NCBI GenBank assembly: GCA_026126105.1
Contig: JAHCJV010000041.1
Location: forward strand, 1-48,596
Reading direction: 5' to 3'
From: Enhydrobacter sp.
GTDB taxonomy: Bacteria > Pseudomonadota > Alphaproteobacteria > Reyranellales > Reyranellaceae
Length of the DNA stretch: 48,596 nucleotides
Under the pieces are notes generated by a model that did no database searches, had not been told where the DNA came from, and worked only from the letters and a program-made list of their open reading frames with translations. The translations under genes were made by a program, and so were the position numbers. Every line of letters begins with the position of its first letter. Positions within the stretch are counted from its first letter, which is position 1. Shown here piece after piece: positions 9,670 to 17,039 of the stretch.

Positions 9670-10062
9670 TCAGCGCCTGGCGAGCAGGTCGATCTCGACC
9701 ATCGCGCCGCGCGCGAGGCCGGTGACGCCGATGCAAGTGCGCGCCGGGCGGCGATCGGCGGGGAAGTAGCTGGCGTAGACGGCGTTCATGCGCGCGTAGT
9801 TCGCCTCGAAATCGGTGATGTAGACGCGCGCCACGATCACGTGCTCTAGCCCGAGCTTCAGGCCGCCGAGCACGATCTTGAGATTCTCCATCACGCGAAC
9901 CGTCTGACCCTCGATGTCGGGAGGCAGCGGCTTCGAATCGTCATGCGGATCTGTCGGCATCTGTCCCGTGACGAAGCACCAGCCGTCGACCTCGACGGCG
10001 TGACTGAACGGCGCGACAGGCGTCGGCGCGCCCGGCGCCATGAAGAACAGCGGTGCGCTCAT
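9670..10062 (-). CDS. Rid (YjgF/YER057c/UK114) family protein without the catalytic Arg
   Basis: This 130-residue chorismate-mutase-like fold is expected to form trimers. The blocks FVTGQMPTDP, VMENLKIVLGGLKLGLEHVIVARVYITD and YFPADRRPARTC align along the whole length with E. coli RidA. In RidA the Arg105 needed for 2-aminoacrylate deamination lies in VEVARLP; the same position here is Gly115 in IGVTGLA. Families lacking this Arg (Rid4-7 types) are not canonical imine deaminases, so this is unlikely to do the RidA job. It is the last gene of the minus-strand sugar operon, 51 bases after the membrane protein, which suggests a role tied to that pathway. Confidence 0.85.
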   Translation of the reverse strand: MSAPLFFMAPGAPTPVAPFSHAVEVDGWCFVTGQMPTDPHDDSKPLPPDIEGQTVRVMENLKIVLGGLKLGLEHVIVARVYITDFEANYARMNAVYASYFPADRRPARTCIGVTGLARGAMVEIDLLARR

Positions 10063-10113
10063 GGCTTTCTCCCGATCGTCGTCACCTCGAGCAAGACATA
10101 TGCCATGCGACTG

Positions 10114-10635
10114 CTAGCGCCGATGAAACATGAGTTGCCTGAGCTTGCCGGGTCCGAGCGCCTTGCTGACCTCGGCTGCGGTGACATAGATCAGGAAGCA
10201 GGTGAAAAGCCAGATCTGGATCGCCGCAAAGCGATGCCAGGTGAAAGCCTCCTGCGCGTGGCGAAGCGCTACCATGAAGCCTTCGGCCGAAAAGGCGAAA
10301 TGCAGGAGCTGCTCGACGAGGCGAAACAGCATGACCACGCAACCATAGAAGATCGTCTTGTAGAGGATGGGCTTGATCAACGGCGCATGCTGGAAGCGAT
10401 GGATGGCGCGGAACTTGTCGGCCACCAGAACGGCCTTGCCGACGAGCAGGGCAAAGGTGGTCGCCGTGAGGAAGTTCGTCAGCGCGAGGAAGTAGCTTCG
10501 GGTCAGCAGATTTGTCGTGAAGATGATGAGATTGAAGGCGCAGAAGAAGTAGAGCGTCGGCGGCAACAGGAGCTTCATCTCGTGCATCCACAAGCGATAG
10601 GCCCTGCCCCGCCACGAAGCAGCGCGGTCGCTCAC
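10114..10635 (-). CDS. Small integral membrane protein, unknown
   Basis: This 173-residue protein begins at GTG 10635, which overlaps the stop of the upstream dehydrogenase gene (GTGA), a sign of translational coupling. An internal ATG about 16 codons on is an alternative. It shows four probable transmembrane helices: about 22-42 (LPPTLYFFCAFNLIIFTT), 48-70, 95-115 (ILYKTIFYGCVVMLFRLV) and 137-157 (AIQIWLFTCFLIYVTAAEV). The C terminus is basic (KLRQLMFHRR). I recognise no family motif. Its place between a sugar dehydrogenase and a Rid protein suggests a helper role in the same pathway, but this is inference only. Confidence 0.7.
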   Translation of the reverse strand: MSDRAASWRGRAYRLWMHEMKLLLPPTLYFFCAFNLIIFTTNLLTRSYFLALTNFLTATTFALLVGKAVLVADKFRAIHRFQHAPLIKPILYKTIFYGCVVMLFRLVEQLLHFAFSAEGFMVALRHAQEAFTWHRFAAIQIWLFTCFLIYVTAAEVSKALGPGKLRQLMFHRR

Positions 10636-11381
10636 ATCCGGCCTCCATCGACGACGAAGTTCTGCGCCGAGATCAGCCGGCTGTCGTCGGACGCGAGGAA
10701 CAGCACCATGCGGGCGATATCGGCCGGGTAGACCTTTTCCTTGAGCACCTGCGCCTTCATCAGATCGGCCTCGGCCTCCGGTGTCAGCCACTTGTCGATC
10801 TGCCGCTGGGTCATGATCCAGCCCGGCGTGATCGCGTTGAGCCTGATCTTGTGCACGCCGAGGTCGCGCGCCAGACCGCGGGTCATTCCGATCGTCGCCG
10901 CTTTCGCCGCCTGGTAGACGGAGAGATTGGCGGTCATGGTGTGATAGCTTACCGAACTGAAGTTCACGATCGAGCCGCCGCCCGCCTGCTTCATGCCGGG
11001 CACGACTTTCTGGATAGCGAAGTAGGCGTGGCGCAGGTTGACGGCGATCCGGTCGTCCCAGAACTCGGGCGTCACGTCCTCGAGCTTGTGCCGCTCGTCG
11101 TGCGCGGCATTGTTGACCAGCACCGTGATGGTGCCGAGCTTGGATGCCGCTTCCTCGATCGCCTCCTGGTAAGCCTTCACGTCGCGGATGTCGCATTTCA
11201 GGAACAGCGCGCCGGTCCTGCCGGCGATCTCCTGCGACGCCGGCTCGTCGATGTCGACAAAGCCGACCTTCCCGCCTTGCGCCGCGAAGTGCTCGACGAT
11301 CGAGGCGCCGATGCCCGAGCCGCCGCCCGAGACGAAGACGGCGCGGCCTTTAAGGCTCGGATAGGAAGCGAATTCGGGCAT
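10632..11381 (-). CDS. SDR sugar dehydrogenase, similar to Caulobacter XylB
   Basis: This 249-residue classical short-chain dehydrogenase has the nucleotide-binding SGGGSGIGA (18-26), Asp43 in FVDID favouring NAD over NADP, NNAAHDERHKLEDVT (90-104), active-site Ser around 143-145, and Tyr156/Lys160 in YQAAK. The opening YPSLKGRAVFVSGGGSGIG, DERHKLEDVTPEFWDDRI-NVNLRH-like region and the ending LFLASDD closely follow C. crescentus XylB, the NAD-dependent D-xylose 1-dehydrogenase of the Weimberg pathway. It probably oxidises a pentose or related aldose to its lactone. The next upstream gene is a mutarotase, six bases away, consistent with C1 chemistry. The exact sugar (xylose, arabinose, galactose or fucose) is not decided. 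Confidence 0.85.
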   Translation of the reverse strand: MPEFASYPSLKGRAVFVSGGGSGIGASIVEHFAAQGGKVGFVDIDEPASQEIAGRTGALFLKCDIRDVKAYQEAIEEAASKLGTITVLVNNAAHDERHKLEDVTPEFWDDRIAVNLRHAYFAIQKVVPGMKQAGGGSIVNFSSVSYHTMTANLSVYQAAKAATIGMTRGLARDLGVHKIRLNAITPGWIMTQRQIDKWLTPEAEADLMKAQVLKEKVYPADIARMVLFLASDDSRLISAQNFVVDGGRM

Positions 11382-11387
11382 GACACC

Positions 11388-12254
11388 TCACACCAGGCTG
11401 GAGATATGAAACACGACCTCGCCCGCCAGGGTGCCGCCCGGTCCGAGCGGCGCGAGGCCCACTTGTCCGTTGGCGTGGCTGACCGGTTCGACGCAGAAAG
11501 ACGTTTGCGCCGGCGGGATGTAGATCACCAGATGGCGGAACGGCACAGTCGCCGTCAGGTCCAGGCGCAGGCGGCGGCGCGGCCAGACGATCGCGGCACG
11601 TCCGTCCCAGCCGTCGAAGCAGTTGTCGAGCACGACGCTGTCGACCGTACGACCGGCGCCGAAGTCCCACGCCGCCGGTACCGCGATGCGCTCGACCGGC
11701 AGCACCTCGGCGTCGGTGCGCCAGACCGCCAGTGTGCGGCAGATCAGTTGGGTGTCGGGATCGCGAACGAAGAACGGGTGCAGGCCGATGCCAGCCGGCA
11801 CGGGCCGGTCCTCGAGGTTCTCGAGAGAAATCCGGATCGTCAGCCGGTCGTCGTCCAAACGGTACGATTGCGTGGCGCGATAGCGGAACGGCCAGCCGCC
11901 CGCCTCGCCCGCGCGCTCGTGCAGATAGACGATCCGCGCCGACACAGCGTCGCTGCACACCACGTCCCACGCATGGGCCCAACCATCGCCATGCATCGGG
12001 TGGCCGACGCCCGGCCAGTTGCGCACGACATTGAACATTTCGCCCTCGAAGGCGAGTTGACCATTCGCAATGCGGTTGGAGAACGGCACCAGGGGATAGA
12101 GCGCGGCGTTATCGCCTTTGCCTGACGCAATGGCATCGGCCGTCATCGGCCTGAGCACGTCTGTCCCGTTGACCGCAAATCGGACGACCGCTCCTCCCGA
12201 TCGAGGGGCGATCTGCAGGCTCATCCGGCCCTTCTGAAGCGATAAAAGCGTCAC
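11388..12254 (-). CDS. Aldose 1-epimerase (mutarotase) family protein
   Basis: This 288-residue beta-sandwich enzyme interconverts alpha and beta anomers, supplying the anomer used by the dehydrogenase encoded directly downstream. Family marks are PLVPFSNRIANG (about 54-65) with the substrate-binding Asn-Arg, HPMHGDGW with the catalytic His, GIGLHPFF (about 165-172), and CVEPVSHANG near the C terminus with the putative general-base Glu. The longest frame starts at GTG 12254; an ATG at 12224 (MSLQIAPRSGG) would also fit. It heads the minus-strand operon mutarotase, dehydrogenase, membrane protein, Rid, and faces the aldolase gene across a 59-base divergent spacer. Confidence 0.87.
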   Translation of the reverse strand: MTLLSLQKGRMSLQIAPRSGGAVVRFAVNGTDVLRPMTADAIASGKGDNAALYPLVPFSNRIANGQLAFEGEMFNVVRNWPGVGHPMHGDGWAHAWDVVCSDAVSARIVYLHERAGEAGGWPFRYRATQSYRLDDDRLTIRISLENLEDRPVPAGIGLHPFFVRDPDTQLICRTLAVWRTDAEVLPVERIAVPAAWDFGAGRTVDSVVLDNCFDGWDGRAAIVWPRRRLRLDLTATVPFRHLVIYIPPAQTSFCVEPVSHANGQVGLAPLGPGGTLAGEVVFHISSLV

Positions 12255-12313
12255 GACTTGGCCGGGCCTGTGTAAACTGTCTCGGTAGCAATCAGAATCG
12301 AGGAAACGCCGAT
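12255..12313. promoter_or_regulatory. Divergent promoter spacer of the sugar module
   Basis: This 59-base spacer separates the mutarotase operon and the aldolase gene, so both promoters must lie here or inside the 5' ends. AGGAAA just before ATG 12314 serves as ribosome-binding site for the aldolase. I see no clear operator palindrome. No regulator gene is adjacent. Confidence 0.4.
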
Positions 12314-13099
12314 ATGTCGTCGAACATGCTGAAGAAGCGTCTGCAAGCGGGCAAGGCCTGCGTCAATGCCTGGCTCGCCATTCCCAGCGGCTTCTCGGCC
12401 GAGGTCATGGCGCAGTGCGGCTGGGACAGCGTCACCGTCGACATGCAGCACGGCGTGCAAGACTACCAGTCGATGGTCGCCTGTTTCCAGGCCATGGACA
12501 AGCATCCGATCACACCGCTGGTGCGCGTGCCGTGGAACGAGCCCGGGATCGTCGGCAAGGTGCTCGACGGCGGCGCCTGGGGCGTGATCTGCCCGATGGT
12601 GAACAACGCCGCCGAAGCCAGAGCGCTGGCGTCCTATGCGCTCTATCCCCCGAAGGGCAAGCGTAGCAACGGCCCGATCCGCGCCGGTGCCTACGGCGCG
12701 GCCACGCCATACCAGAAGACGGCCAACGACGAGGTGCTGATCATCCCGATGATCGAGACCCAGGAGGCGATCGACAACATCGATGCCATCCTCGACGTGC
12801 CCGGCATCAACGGCATCTATGTCGGCCCGTCCGATCTCGGCCTGTCGCTCGGCCTTGAGCCGCGGCTCGATCGCGAGGAGCCGCAGGTGCTCAAGATCTA
12901 CGAGAAGCTCGTGGCCGCCTGCAAGAAGCGCGGGCAGTTCGCCGGTATCCACAACGGCACGGCGAGCTATGCAGCACGGGCATTCGGCATGGGCTTCCAG
13001 CTCTGCACGATCGCCAACGACTCCGGCCTGATGGCGATGGCCGCCAGGGGCGCCGTCAACAGCTTCCGCAAGGAGGTGGGCGCCGACGCGGACAAGTAG
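12314..13099 (+). CDS. HpcH/HpaI-family class II aldolase
   Basis: This 261-residue TIM-barrel aldolase is related to 4-hydroxy-2-oxoheptanedioate, 2-keto-3-deoxy-L-rhamnonate and 2-dehydro-3-deoxyglucarate aldolases. It should cleave a 2-keto-3-deoxy sugar acid to pyruvate and an aldehyde using a divalent metal. Visible residues are catalytic His46 in DMQHG, Arg71 in VRVPWN, the metal ligands Glu148 (IPMIETQEA) and Asp174 (VGPSDLGLSLG). Standing opposite a mutarotase and an XylB-like dehydrogenase, it would supply the last step of a Dahms-type route (oxidation, lactone opening, dehydration, aldol cleavage). The dehydratase and lactonase are not in the window. Confidence 0.87.
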   Translation: MSSNMLKKRLQAGKACVNAWLAIPSGFSAEVMAQCGWDSVTVDMQHGVQDYQSMVACFQAMDKHPITPLVRVPWNEPGIVGKVLDGGAWGVICPMVNNAAEARALASYALYPPKGKRSNGPIRAGAYGAATPYQKTANDEVLIIPMIETQEAIDNIDAILDVPGINGIYVGPSDLGLSLGLEPRLDREEPQVLKIYEKLVAACKKRGQFAGIHNGTASYAARAFGMGFQLCTIANDSGLMAMAARGAVNSFRKEVGADADK

Positions 13100-13422
13100 C
13101 CCAAGGGGCATACCGCACGCGCCCTCGCGGGCGTTCGGCCTGCGGCGCTAGACTTGCCCGAGCACCCGCCATATCCCTCCGCCGTGCCGCGCTCCGTTGC
13201 CCGGCGTGGCGGCGCCGGCTAATGGGGCTTTCCTCATCAGCGGGATTCTTTCCCTTCTTGACCCAGATCAATTTGCCCTGTCGAACTTTCGATAGAATGC
13301 TAGATGTCGTGGCGCAACGAAGGGCCGGACCGTTGGCCGTCGGAGGTAACACAAGGCAGACGGGACCTGTTTCCTGACTTGCTTGGTAGATGATGGGTGT
13401 GGACCACCCGAGAGAGGGAACG
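13100..13422. other. Intergenic region upstream of the Tat-exported protein
   Basis: These 323 bases contain no credible gene. A small hairpin-forming CGCCCTCGCGGGCG at 13120-13133 follows the aldolase stop by 20 bases and could help end its transcript, though no T-run follows. The promoter of the downstream secreted protein must lie in the second half; a TAGAAT at 13293-13298 resembles a -10 box, but no well-spaced -35 is evident. GAGAGGGA before ATG 13423 is the ribosome-binding site. Confidence 0.4.
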
Positions 13423-14112
13423 ATGATCAGAATCACACGTCGCAGCATGGCAAAGCTCTTGGCACTGGCACCCGTGGGGGCGGTCGCGATGACTGGCTTG
13501 ACGCTTCCGGCGGCGGCCCAGTCATTTGCGGGCACGACAACCGACCTGTCCATCCCCAACGCCTATCAGAACTTCAAGCGGGGCACGATCCACAGCCTCG
13601 ATCCCTCGACTCGCGGGGTGGTCGTGGTCTGGCCGGACCTGGGCCGTGTCAAGATGAAAGCCTCCAGCCTGGTCGCCAAGTCCACGAGTGGTGATGGCGC
13701 GGTGTCGAATGCCTACGAAGAGCTGAAGGTTGGCCAGACGGTCGACATCCAGTGGTTCGACTATGTCGACTTCCTGGTTGCCAAGACCACGCCGGAGGTC
13801 AGGGCACAGGCCAAGGCGATGGTCGAGAAGGGCGCCAGCCTTGAGGGCGTCGTCGGGAGCCGGCCGGTTGTCCGGCTGTTCACGTTAGAAGGCATGGTTG
13901 TAAAGACCTATCCCGACGTGGGCGCAGTGGACATCATCAATGCGGTCGGTGGCGACCCCGATGCACCGCCACCCAATAGTGGCGAGGTCATTCGCCTGCC
14001 GCAGATCCGCACGGCAGCCGGTTTGGCGGCGCTCGCGCAGCTCAAGGCCGGCGAACTGGCGACCTTCGTGTTTAGCGTCCAGACGGCACTCAAGATCCAT
14101 ATCATCCGTTAA
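13423..14112 (+). CDS. Tat-exported periplasmic protein of unknown function
   Basis: The 229-residue precursor starts at ATG 13423 (MIRITRRSMAKLLALAPVG), preceded by GAGAGGGA. The leader has a twin-arginine motif (T-R-R-S-M-A-K) followed by a hydrophobic stretch and A-A-A-Q, where signal peptidase I would cut near residue 33. The mature part is mainly beta-strand and suggests two similar halves, each with a V-V-x-x-W/Y-P-D-V/L-G core (VVVVWPDLGRVKMKA and VVKTYPDVGAVDIIN). It ends in PPPNSGEVIRLPQIR... ALKIHIIR. I do not recognise the family. A partial paralogue of its C terminus lies about 390 bases downstream. Confidence 0.75.
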   Translation: MIRITRRSMAKLLALAPVGAVAMTGLTLPAAAQSFAGTTTDLSIPNAYQNFKRGTIHSLDPSTRGVVVVWPDLGRVKMKASSLVAKSTSGDGAVSNAYEELKVGQTVDIQWFDYVDFLVAKTTPEVRAQAKAMVEKGASLEGVVGSRPVVRLFTLEGMVVKTYPDVGAVDIINAVGGDPDAPPPNSGEVIRLPQIRTAAGLAALAQLKAGELATFVFSVQTALKIHIIR

Positions 14113-14132
14113 CACCGGCGGATGCAGCGGCA

Positions 14133-14158
14133 ATGGCGGGACCGCAAGGTCCCGCCAT
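14133..14158 (+). terminator. Strong hairpin after the Tat-exported gene
   Basis: An 11-bp perfect inverted repeat (ATGGCGGGACC / GGTCCCGCCAT) with a GCAA loop starts 20 bases after the stop at 14112. No T-tract follows, so it may act as a processing or Rho-assisted terminator rather than a classical intrinsic one. Confidence 0.6.
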
Positions 14159-14264
14159 GTCCGGTCGTCACTCAGCTGCAGTCTCACGATCTGACCGGTG
14201 ATCTGGTGAACAGCGTGGTTCTGGTGCTGCCTTGGCGTCTAGCCTAGAGCATCGAGCGCAAAAG

Positions 14265-14496
14265 CAGTTGCTCGCCCCTCTCGAGGTAACCAATCGGCGG
14301 TTTGCCGGTGTGTGTGCTGCCACGGCGTGTCGGATGCCGGCGAGAGCTGTGTGTCCTGCGATGCGTCCGGTGGCGACGATGGAGCAGAAGTCGGCGTAGG
14401 CCTTGGCGCCCCGTTGCAGCGGAACCCGTTGGTCACTTTGCGAAAGATCACCGCGGGTCGCACCGCCCGCTCGCTGTTGTTGTTGGTCGGCTCGGC
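14265..14496 (-). mobile_element. IS66-family transposase (TnpC) C-terminal relic
   Basis: Read on the minus strand from 14496, the translation is EPTNNNSERAVRPAVIFRK then VTNGFRCNGA, then after a one-base frame change KAYADFCSIVATGRIAGHTALAGIR. This follows the C-terminal end of IS66-type transposases (T-N-N-x-S-E-R-A-x-R-P...VTNGFRSEWGAK-YAD...SIVATG). The frame slip and the loss of everything upstream of the last roughly 80 codons show it is dead. Its left-hand end abuts a fragment of a gene paralogous to the neighbouring Tat-exported protein, so the element most likely inserted into that gene and then eroded. Confidence 0.7.
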
Positions 14497-14644
14497 GCCG
14501 GCTCCGGACTCCGGTGAAGTGATTCAGATGCCCCGCATCGTATCGGCCAGCGGCAAGGCGGCACTGGCGAGCATCAAGCCGGGCACCGACGTTGTCACGG
14601 TCTACAGCCAGCAGACCGCGATCAACGTCAAGATCATCCGCTGA
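14497..14644 (+). pseudogene. C-terminal fragment of a tandem paralogue of the Tat-exported protein
   Basis: The last 48 codons before TGA 14644 read APDSGEVIQMPRIVSASGKA ... SQQTAINVKIIR. They align along their whole length with the last 48 residues of the gene ending at 14112 (PPNSGEVIRLPQIRTAAGLA ... SVQTALKIHIIR), with the same spacing and the same I-I-R terminus. The 5' part is missing: at about 14497 the similarity stops and the IS66 relic begins. The longer open frame running through the junction from 14312 is chimeric and lacks a signal peptide, so I regard it as a pseudogene. Confidence 0.75.
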
Positions 14645-14665
14645 GACGCACGGTCCGGATATTTG

Positions 14666-14700
14666 CGACGAGGGCGCCCTCGTGGGCGCCTTCTTCGTCG
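14666..14700 (+). terminator. Hairpin after the paralogue fragment
   Basis: CGACGAGGGCGCC and GGCGCCTTCTTCGTCG can pair as a long stem with a three-base bulge, starting 22 bases after the stop at 14644. It resembles a terminator retained from the disrupted gene. There is no T-run. Confidence 0.5.
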
Positions 14701-14788
14701 AGCGCGGCAGGCGACAACGCTCGCATGTCTTGACGAGTGTGGCACGCCCTTTGCTCACCCGCCGGTAAATCAACCGGCGGAGGAAGAG

Positions 14789-15820
14789 ATGAGCGGGCTT
14801 GGCGGACTCAACAAGGCACCCGATGGCATGGTCATCGGGCTGGTCCAGATCCAGAGCCCCGTCGTCGTCACCAGGGCAGACCTCGCGCGGCAAACCGACC
14901 GCATATGCTCATTGGTTGCCAAAGCCCGCCGCAACATGGCGACCATGGATCTGGTGGTCTTCCCGGAATACTCCCTGCACGGCCTGTCGATGGACACCAA
15001 TCCGGAGATCATGTGCCGGCTCGACGGGCCCGAGGTCGAGCACTTCCGCGGCGCCTGCATCGCCAACGACATCTGGGGCTGCTTCTCGATCATGGAGTTC
15101 AACCCCCACGGCAATCCCTTCAATTCGGGCCTGATCATCGACAACACGGGCGAGATCCAGCTCTACTACCGAAAGATGCATCCCTGGGTGCCCGTCGAGC
15201 CCTGGGAGCCCGGCGACCTCGGCATTCCGGTGTGTGACGGGCCGAACGGCTCGAAGATCGCGTTGATCATCTGCCACGACGGCATGTTCCCCGAGATGGC
15301 GCGCGAGAGCGCCTACAAGGGCGCCAACATCATGATCCGCACCGCCGGCTATACGGCGCCGATCCGCCAGAGCTGGCACTTCACCAACCAGTCCAACGCC
15401 TTCTGCAATCTGATGTACACGGCCTCGGTCTGCCTCGCCGGCTCCGACGGCTCGTTCAACTCGATGGGCGAAGGCATGATCGTGAACTACGACGGCACGC
15501 CACTGGTGACCGGCAACGGCATCCCCGACGAGATCATCACCGGCGAGGTGCGGCCCCGGCAGTGCGACGAGGCGCGCATCCACTGGGGCGTCGAGAACAA
15601 CATCTACCAGTTCGGCCATCGCGGCTATGTCGCGGTGAAGGGCGGCGCGCGCGACCTGCCCTACACCTACATGCACGATCTCGCGGTCGGGAAGTACGAG
15701 CTGCCGTGGGAGAAGCAGGTCAAGGTGACCGACGGCACGAGCTGCGGCTTCCCGAAGCCCACGCGCAACTTCAAGCCGGTGCCGACGACGCTGCCGATAC
15801 GGAAGCTCGCCGCGGAGTAG
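14789..15820 (+). CDS. amiF: Formamidase
   Basis: AmiF hydrolyses formamide to formate and ammonia in the cytosol and belongs to the nitrilase superfamily. The start is ATG 14789 behind GGAGGAAG, giving 343 residues, the normal length. MSGLGGLNKAPDGMVIGLVQ, PEYSLHGLSMDTNPEIMCRL and the C-terminal KVTDGTSCGFP blocks are formamidase-specific wording. The Glu-Lys-Cys triad is visible as Glu60 (VVFPEYS), Lys129 (YYRKMHPW) and Cys162 (LIICHDGMFPEMARE), with the same Lys-Cys spacing as H. pylori AmiF (Lys133/Cys166). The aliphatic amidase AmiE is close, but the sequence favours AmiF. It precedes a cytosine-deaminase-like hydrolase by 42 bases. Confidence 0.93.
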   Translation: MSGLGGLNKAPDGMVIGLVQIQSPVVVTRADLARQTDRICSLVAKARRNMATMDLVVFPEYSLHGLSMDTNPEIMCRLDGPEVEHFRGACIANDIWGCFSIMEFNPHGNPFNSGLIIDNTGEIQLYYRKMHPWVPVEPWEPGDLGIPVCDGPNGSKIALIICHDGMFPEMARESAYKGANIMIRTAGYTAPIRQSWHFTNQSNAFCNLMYTASVCLAGSDGSFNSMGEGMIVNYDGTPLVTGNGIPDEIITGEVRPRQCDEARIHWGVENNIYQFGHRGYVAVKGGARDLPYTYMHDLAVGKYELPWEKQVKVTDGTSCGFPKPTRNFKPVPTTLPIRKLAAE

Positions 15821-15862
15821 CCGCCGCTTGACCGCCGCCAGGATCGGGAACACCAAGGCACG

Positions 15863-17020
15863 ATGATCCGCAACGCGACCTTACCGGACGGCAGCAGGCA
15901 CGATGTCGAGATCAGGGATGGGCGCATCGCGGCGTTTCTGCCGCCGGCAACCAATGAGCCGGGTGTGATGCTCCTGCCGCCCCTGGTCGACGGGCACATC
16001 CATCTCGACAAGACCCTGCTCGGACTGCCTTGGGTGCCCAATCAGGCCGCTGGCAATGCCGTGGCGGATCGGATCGAGGCCGAGCGCAAGGTGCGGGCGG
16101 CCCGAACTGTCTCCGAAGAGGAGACCGGCGCCAACCTGGTGAAGCAGGTCGTGGCGAGCGGCACCCTGCACATGCGCAGCCACGTCGACATCGACAACCA
16201 GCTCGGCCTCCGGAACCTCCATGCCGTGCTGGCGATCCGCGAGCGCTTCCGCGACCTCGTCACCATCCAGATCGTCGCCTTCCCGCAAAGCGGCCTGCTG
16301 CGCTCGCCGGGAACGGCGGCGCTGCTCGACGAGGCGGTGGCGCAGGGCGCCGATCTGGTCGGCGGGCTCGATCCGGTCGGCATCGACGGCGACCTCGCCG
16401 GGCACCTCGATCCGATCTTCGCCATCGCATCCAGGCACGGGGTCGGCATCGACCTCCATCTCCACGACGGCGGCGAAGGCGGCATCGCCCAGATGCTGGC
16501 CATCGCTGAACGCACGCGCACGAGCGGCCTGAAGGGCAAGGTCGCGATCAGCCATGCCTTCGCGCTGGGTTCCGTGCCGACCGATCTGGCCGCCCGCACC
16601 GCCGACACGCTGGCGGAAGCCGGCATCGCCATCATGAGCCACGGGCCCGGCGCCGCCACCATGCCGCCGCTGCCGCTGCTGCGCGCGCATGGCGTCGAGG
16701 TGTTCGGCGGGTCGGACAATATCCGCGATGCGTGGTCGCCGTTCGGCAACGGCGACATGCTCGAACGCGCCATGCTGATCGGCTACCGTGCCAACTTCCG
16801 CCACGACCACGAGCTCAGGCTCGCCTACGAGATGGTGACAGAGGCGGCCGCGCGCGTGCTCGGCCTCGCCGACTACGGCATCAGGATCGGCGGCCCCGCC
16901 GACTTCGTCGCCATAGAGGCGGAAACGCTTGCGGAGGCCGTCGCTGCCCGTCCGCGCCGCAAATGGGTGCTGAAAGCCGGTCGCGTCCTTGCCCGGGATG
17001 GTGTACTGGCCCTTCCCTGA
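15863..17020 (+). CDS. Cytosine-deaminase-like amidohydrolase
   Basis: This 385-residue metal-dependent TIM-barrel hydrolase of the amidohydrolase superfamily is closest in layout to the cytosine deaminase/N-isopropylammelide hydrolase group. The first metal motif is GHIHLDK (His45, His47), the second His lies in DLHLHDGGEGG (about 199-201), then SHAF (His231) and the catalytic Asp285 in FGGSDNIRDAWSPFG. In CodA the HxxE element holds the proton-shuttling Glu217; here the sequence reads H-L-H-D, with Asp at that place, as I recall from related uncharacterised subgroups. A ring or amide hydrolase acting on an N-heterocycle is likely. Its position behind formamidase suggests a shared nitrogen-scavenging route. 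Confidence 0.8.
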   Translation: MIRNATLPDGSRHDVEIRDGRIAAFLPPATNEPGVMLLPPLVDGHIHLDKTLLGLPWVPNQAAGNAVADRIEAERKVRAARTVSEEETGANLVKQVVASGTLHMRSHVDIDNQLGLRNLHAVLAIRERFRDLVTIQIVAFPQSGLLRSPGTAALLDEAVAQGADLVGGLDPVGIDGDLAGHLDPIFAIASRHGVGIDLHLHDGGEGGIAQMLAIAERTRTSGLKGKVAISHAFALGSVPTDLAARTADTLAEAGIAIMSHGPGAATMPPLPLLRAHGVEVFGGSDNIRDAWSPFGNGDMLERAMLIGYRANFRHDHELRLAYEMVTEAAARVLGLADYGIRIGGPADFVAIEAETLAEAVAARPRRKWVLKAGRVLARDGVLALP

Positions 17021-17039
17021 ACCACGGGGAAGTCCAGCA

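Noticed and set aside
13258..13298. TTGACC ... TAGAAT as a sigma-70 promoter
   Set aside because: The spacing is 29 bases, far from the optimal 17.
14312..14644. 110-codon frame as a real gene
   Set aside because: Its N-terminal half is antisense to an IS66 relic and only the C-terminal part is homologous to a known neighbour; no signal peptide or ribosome-binding site.
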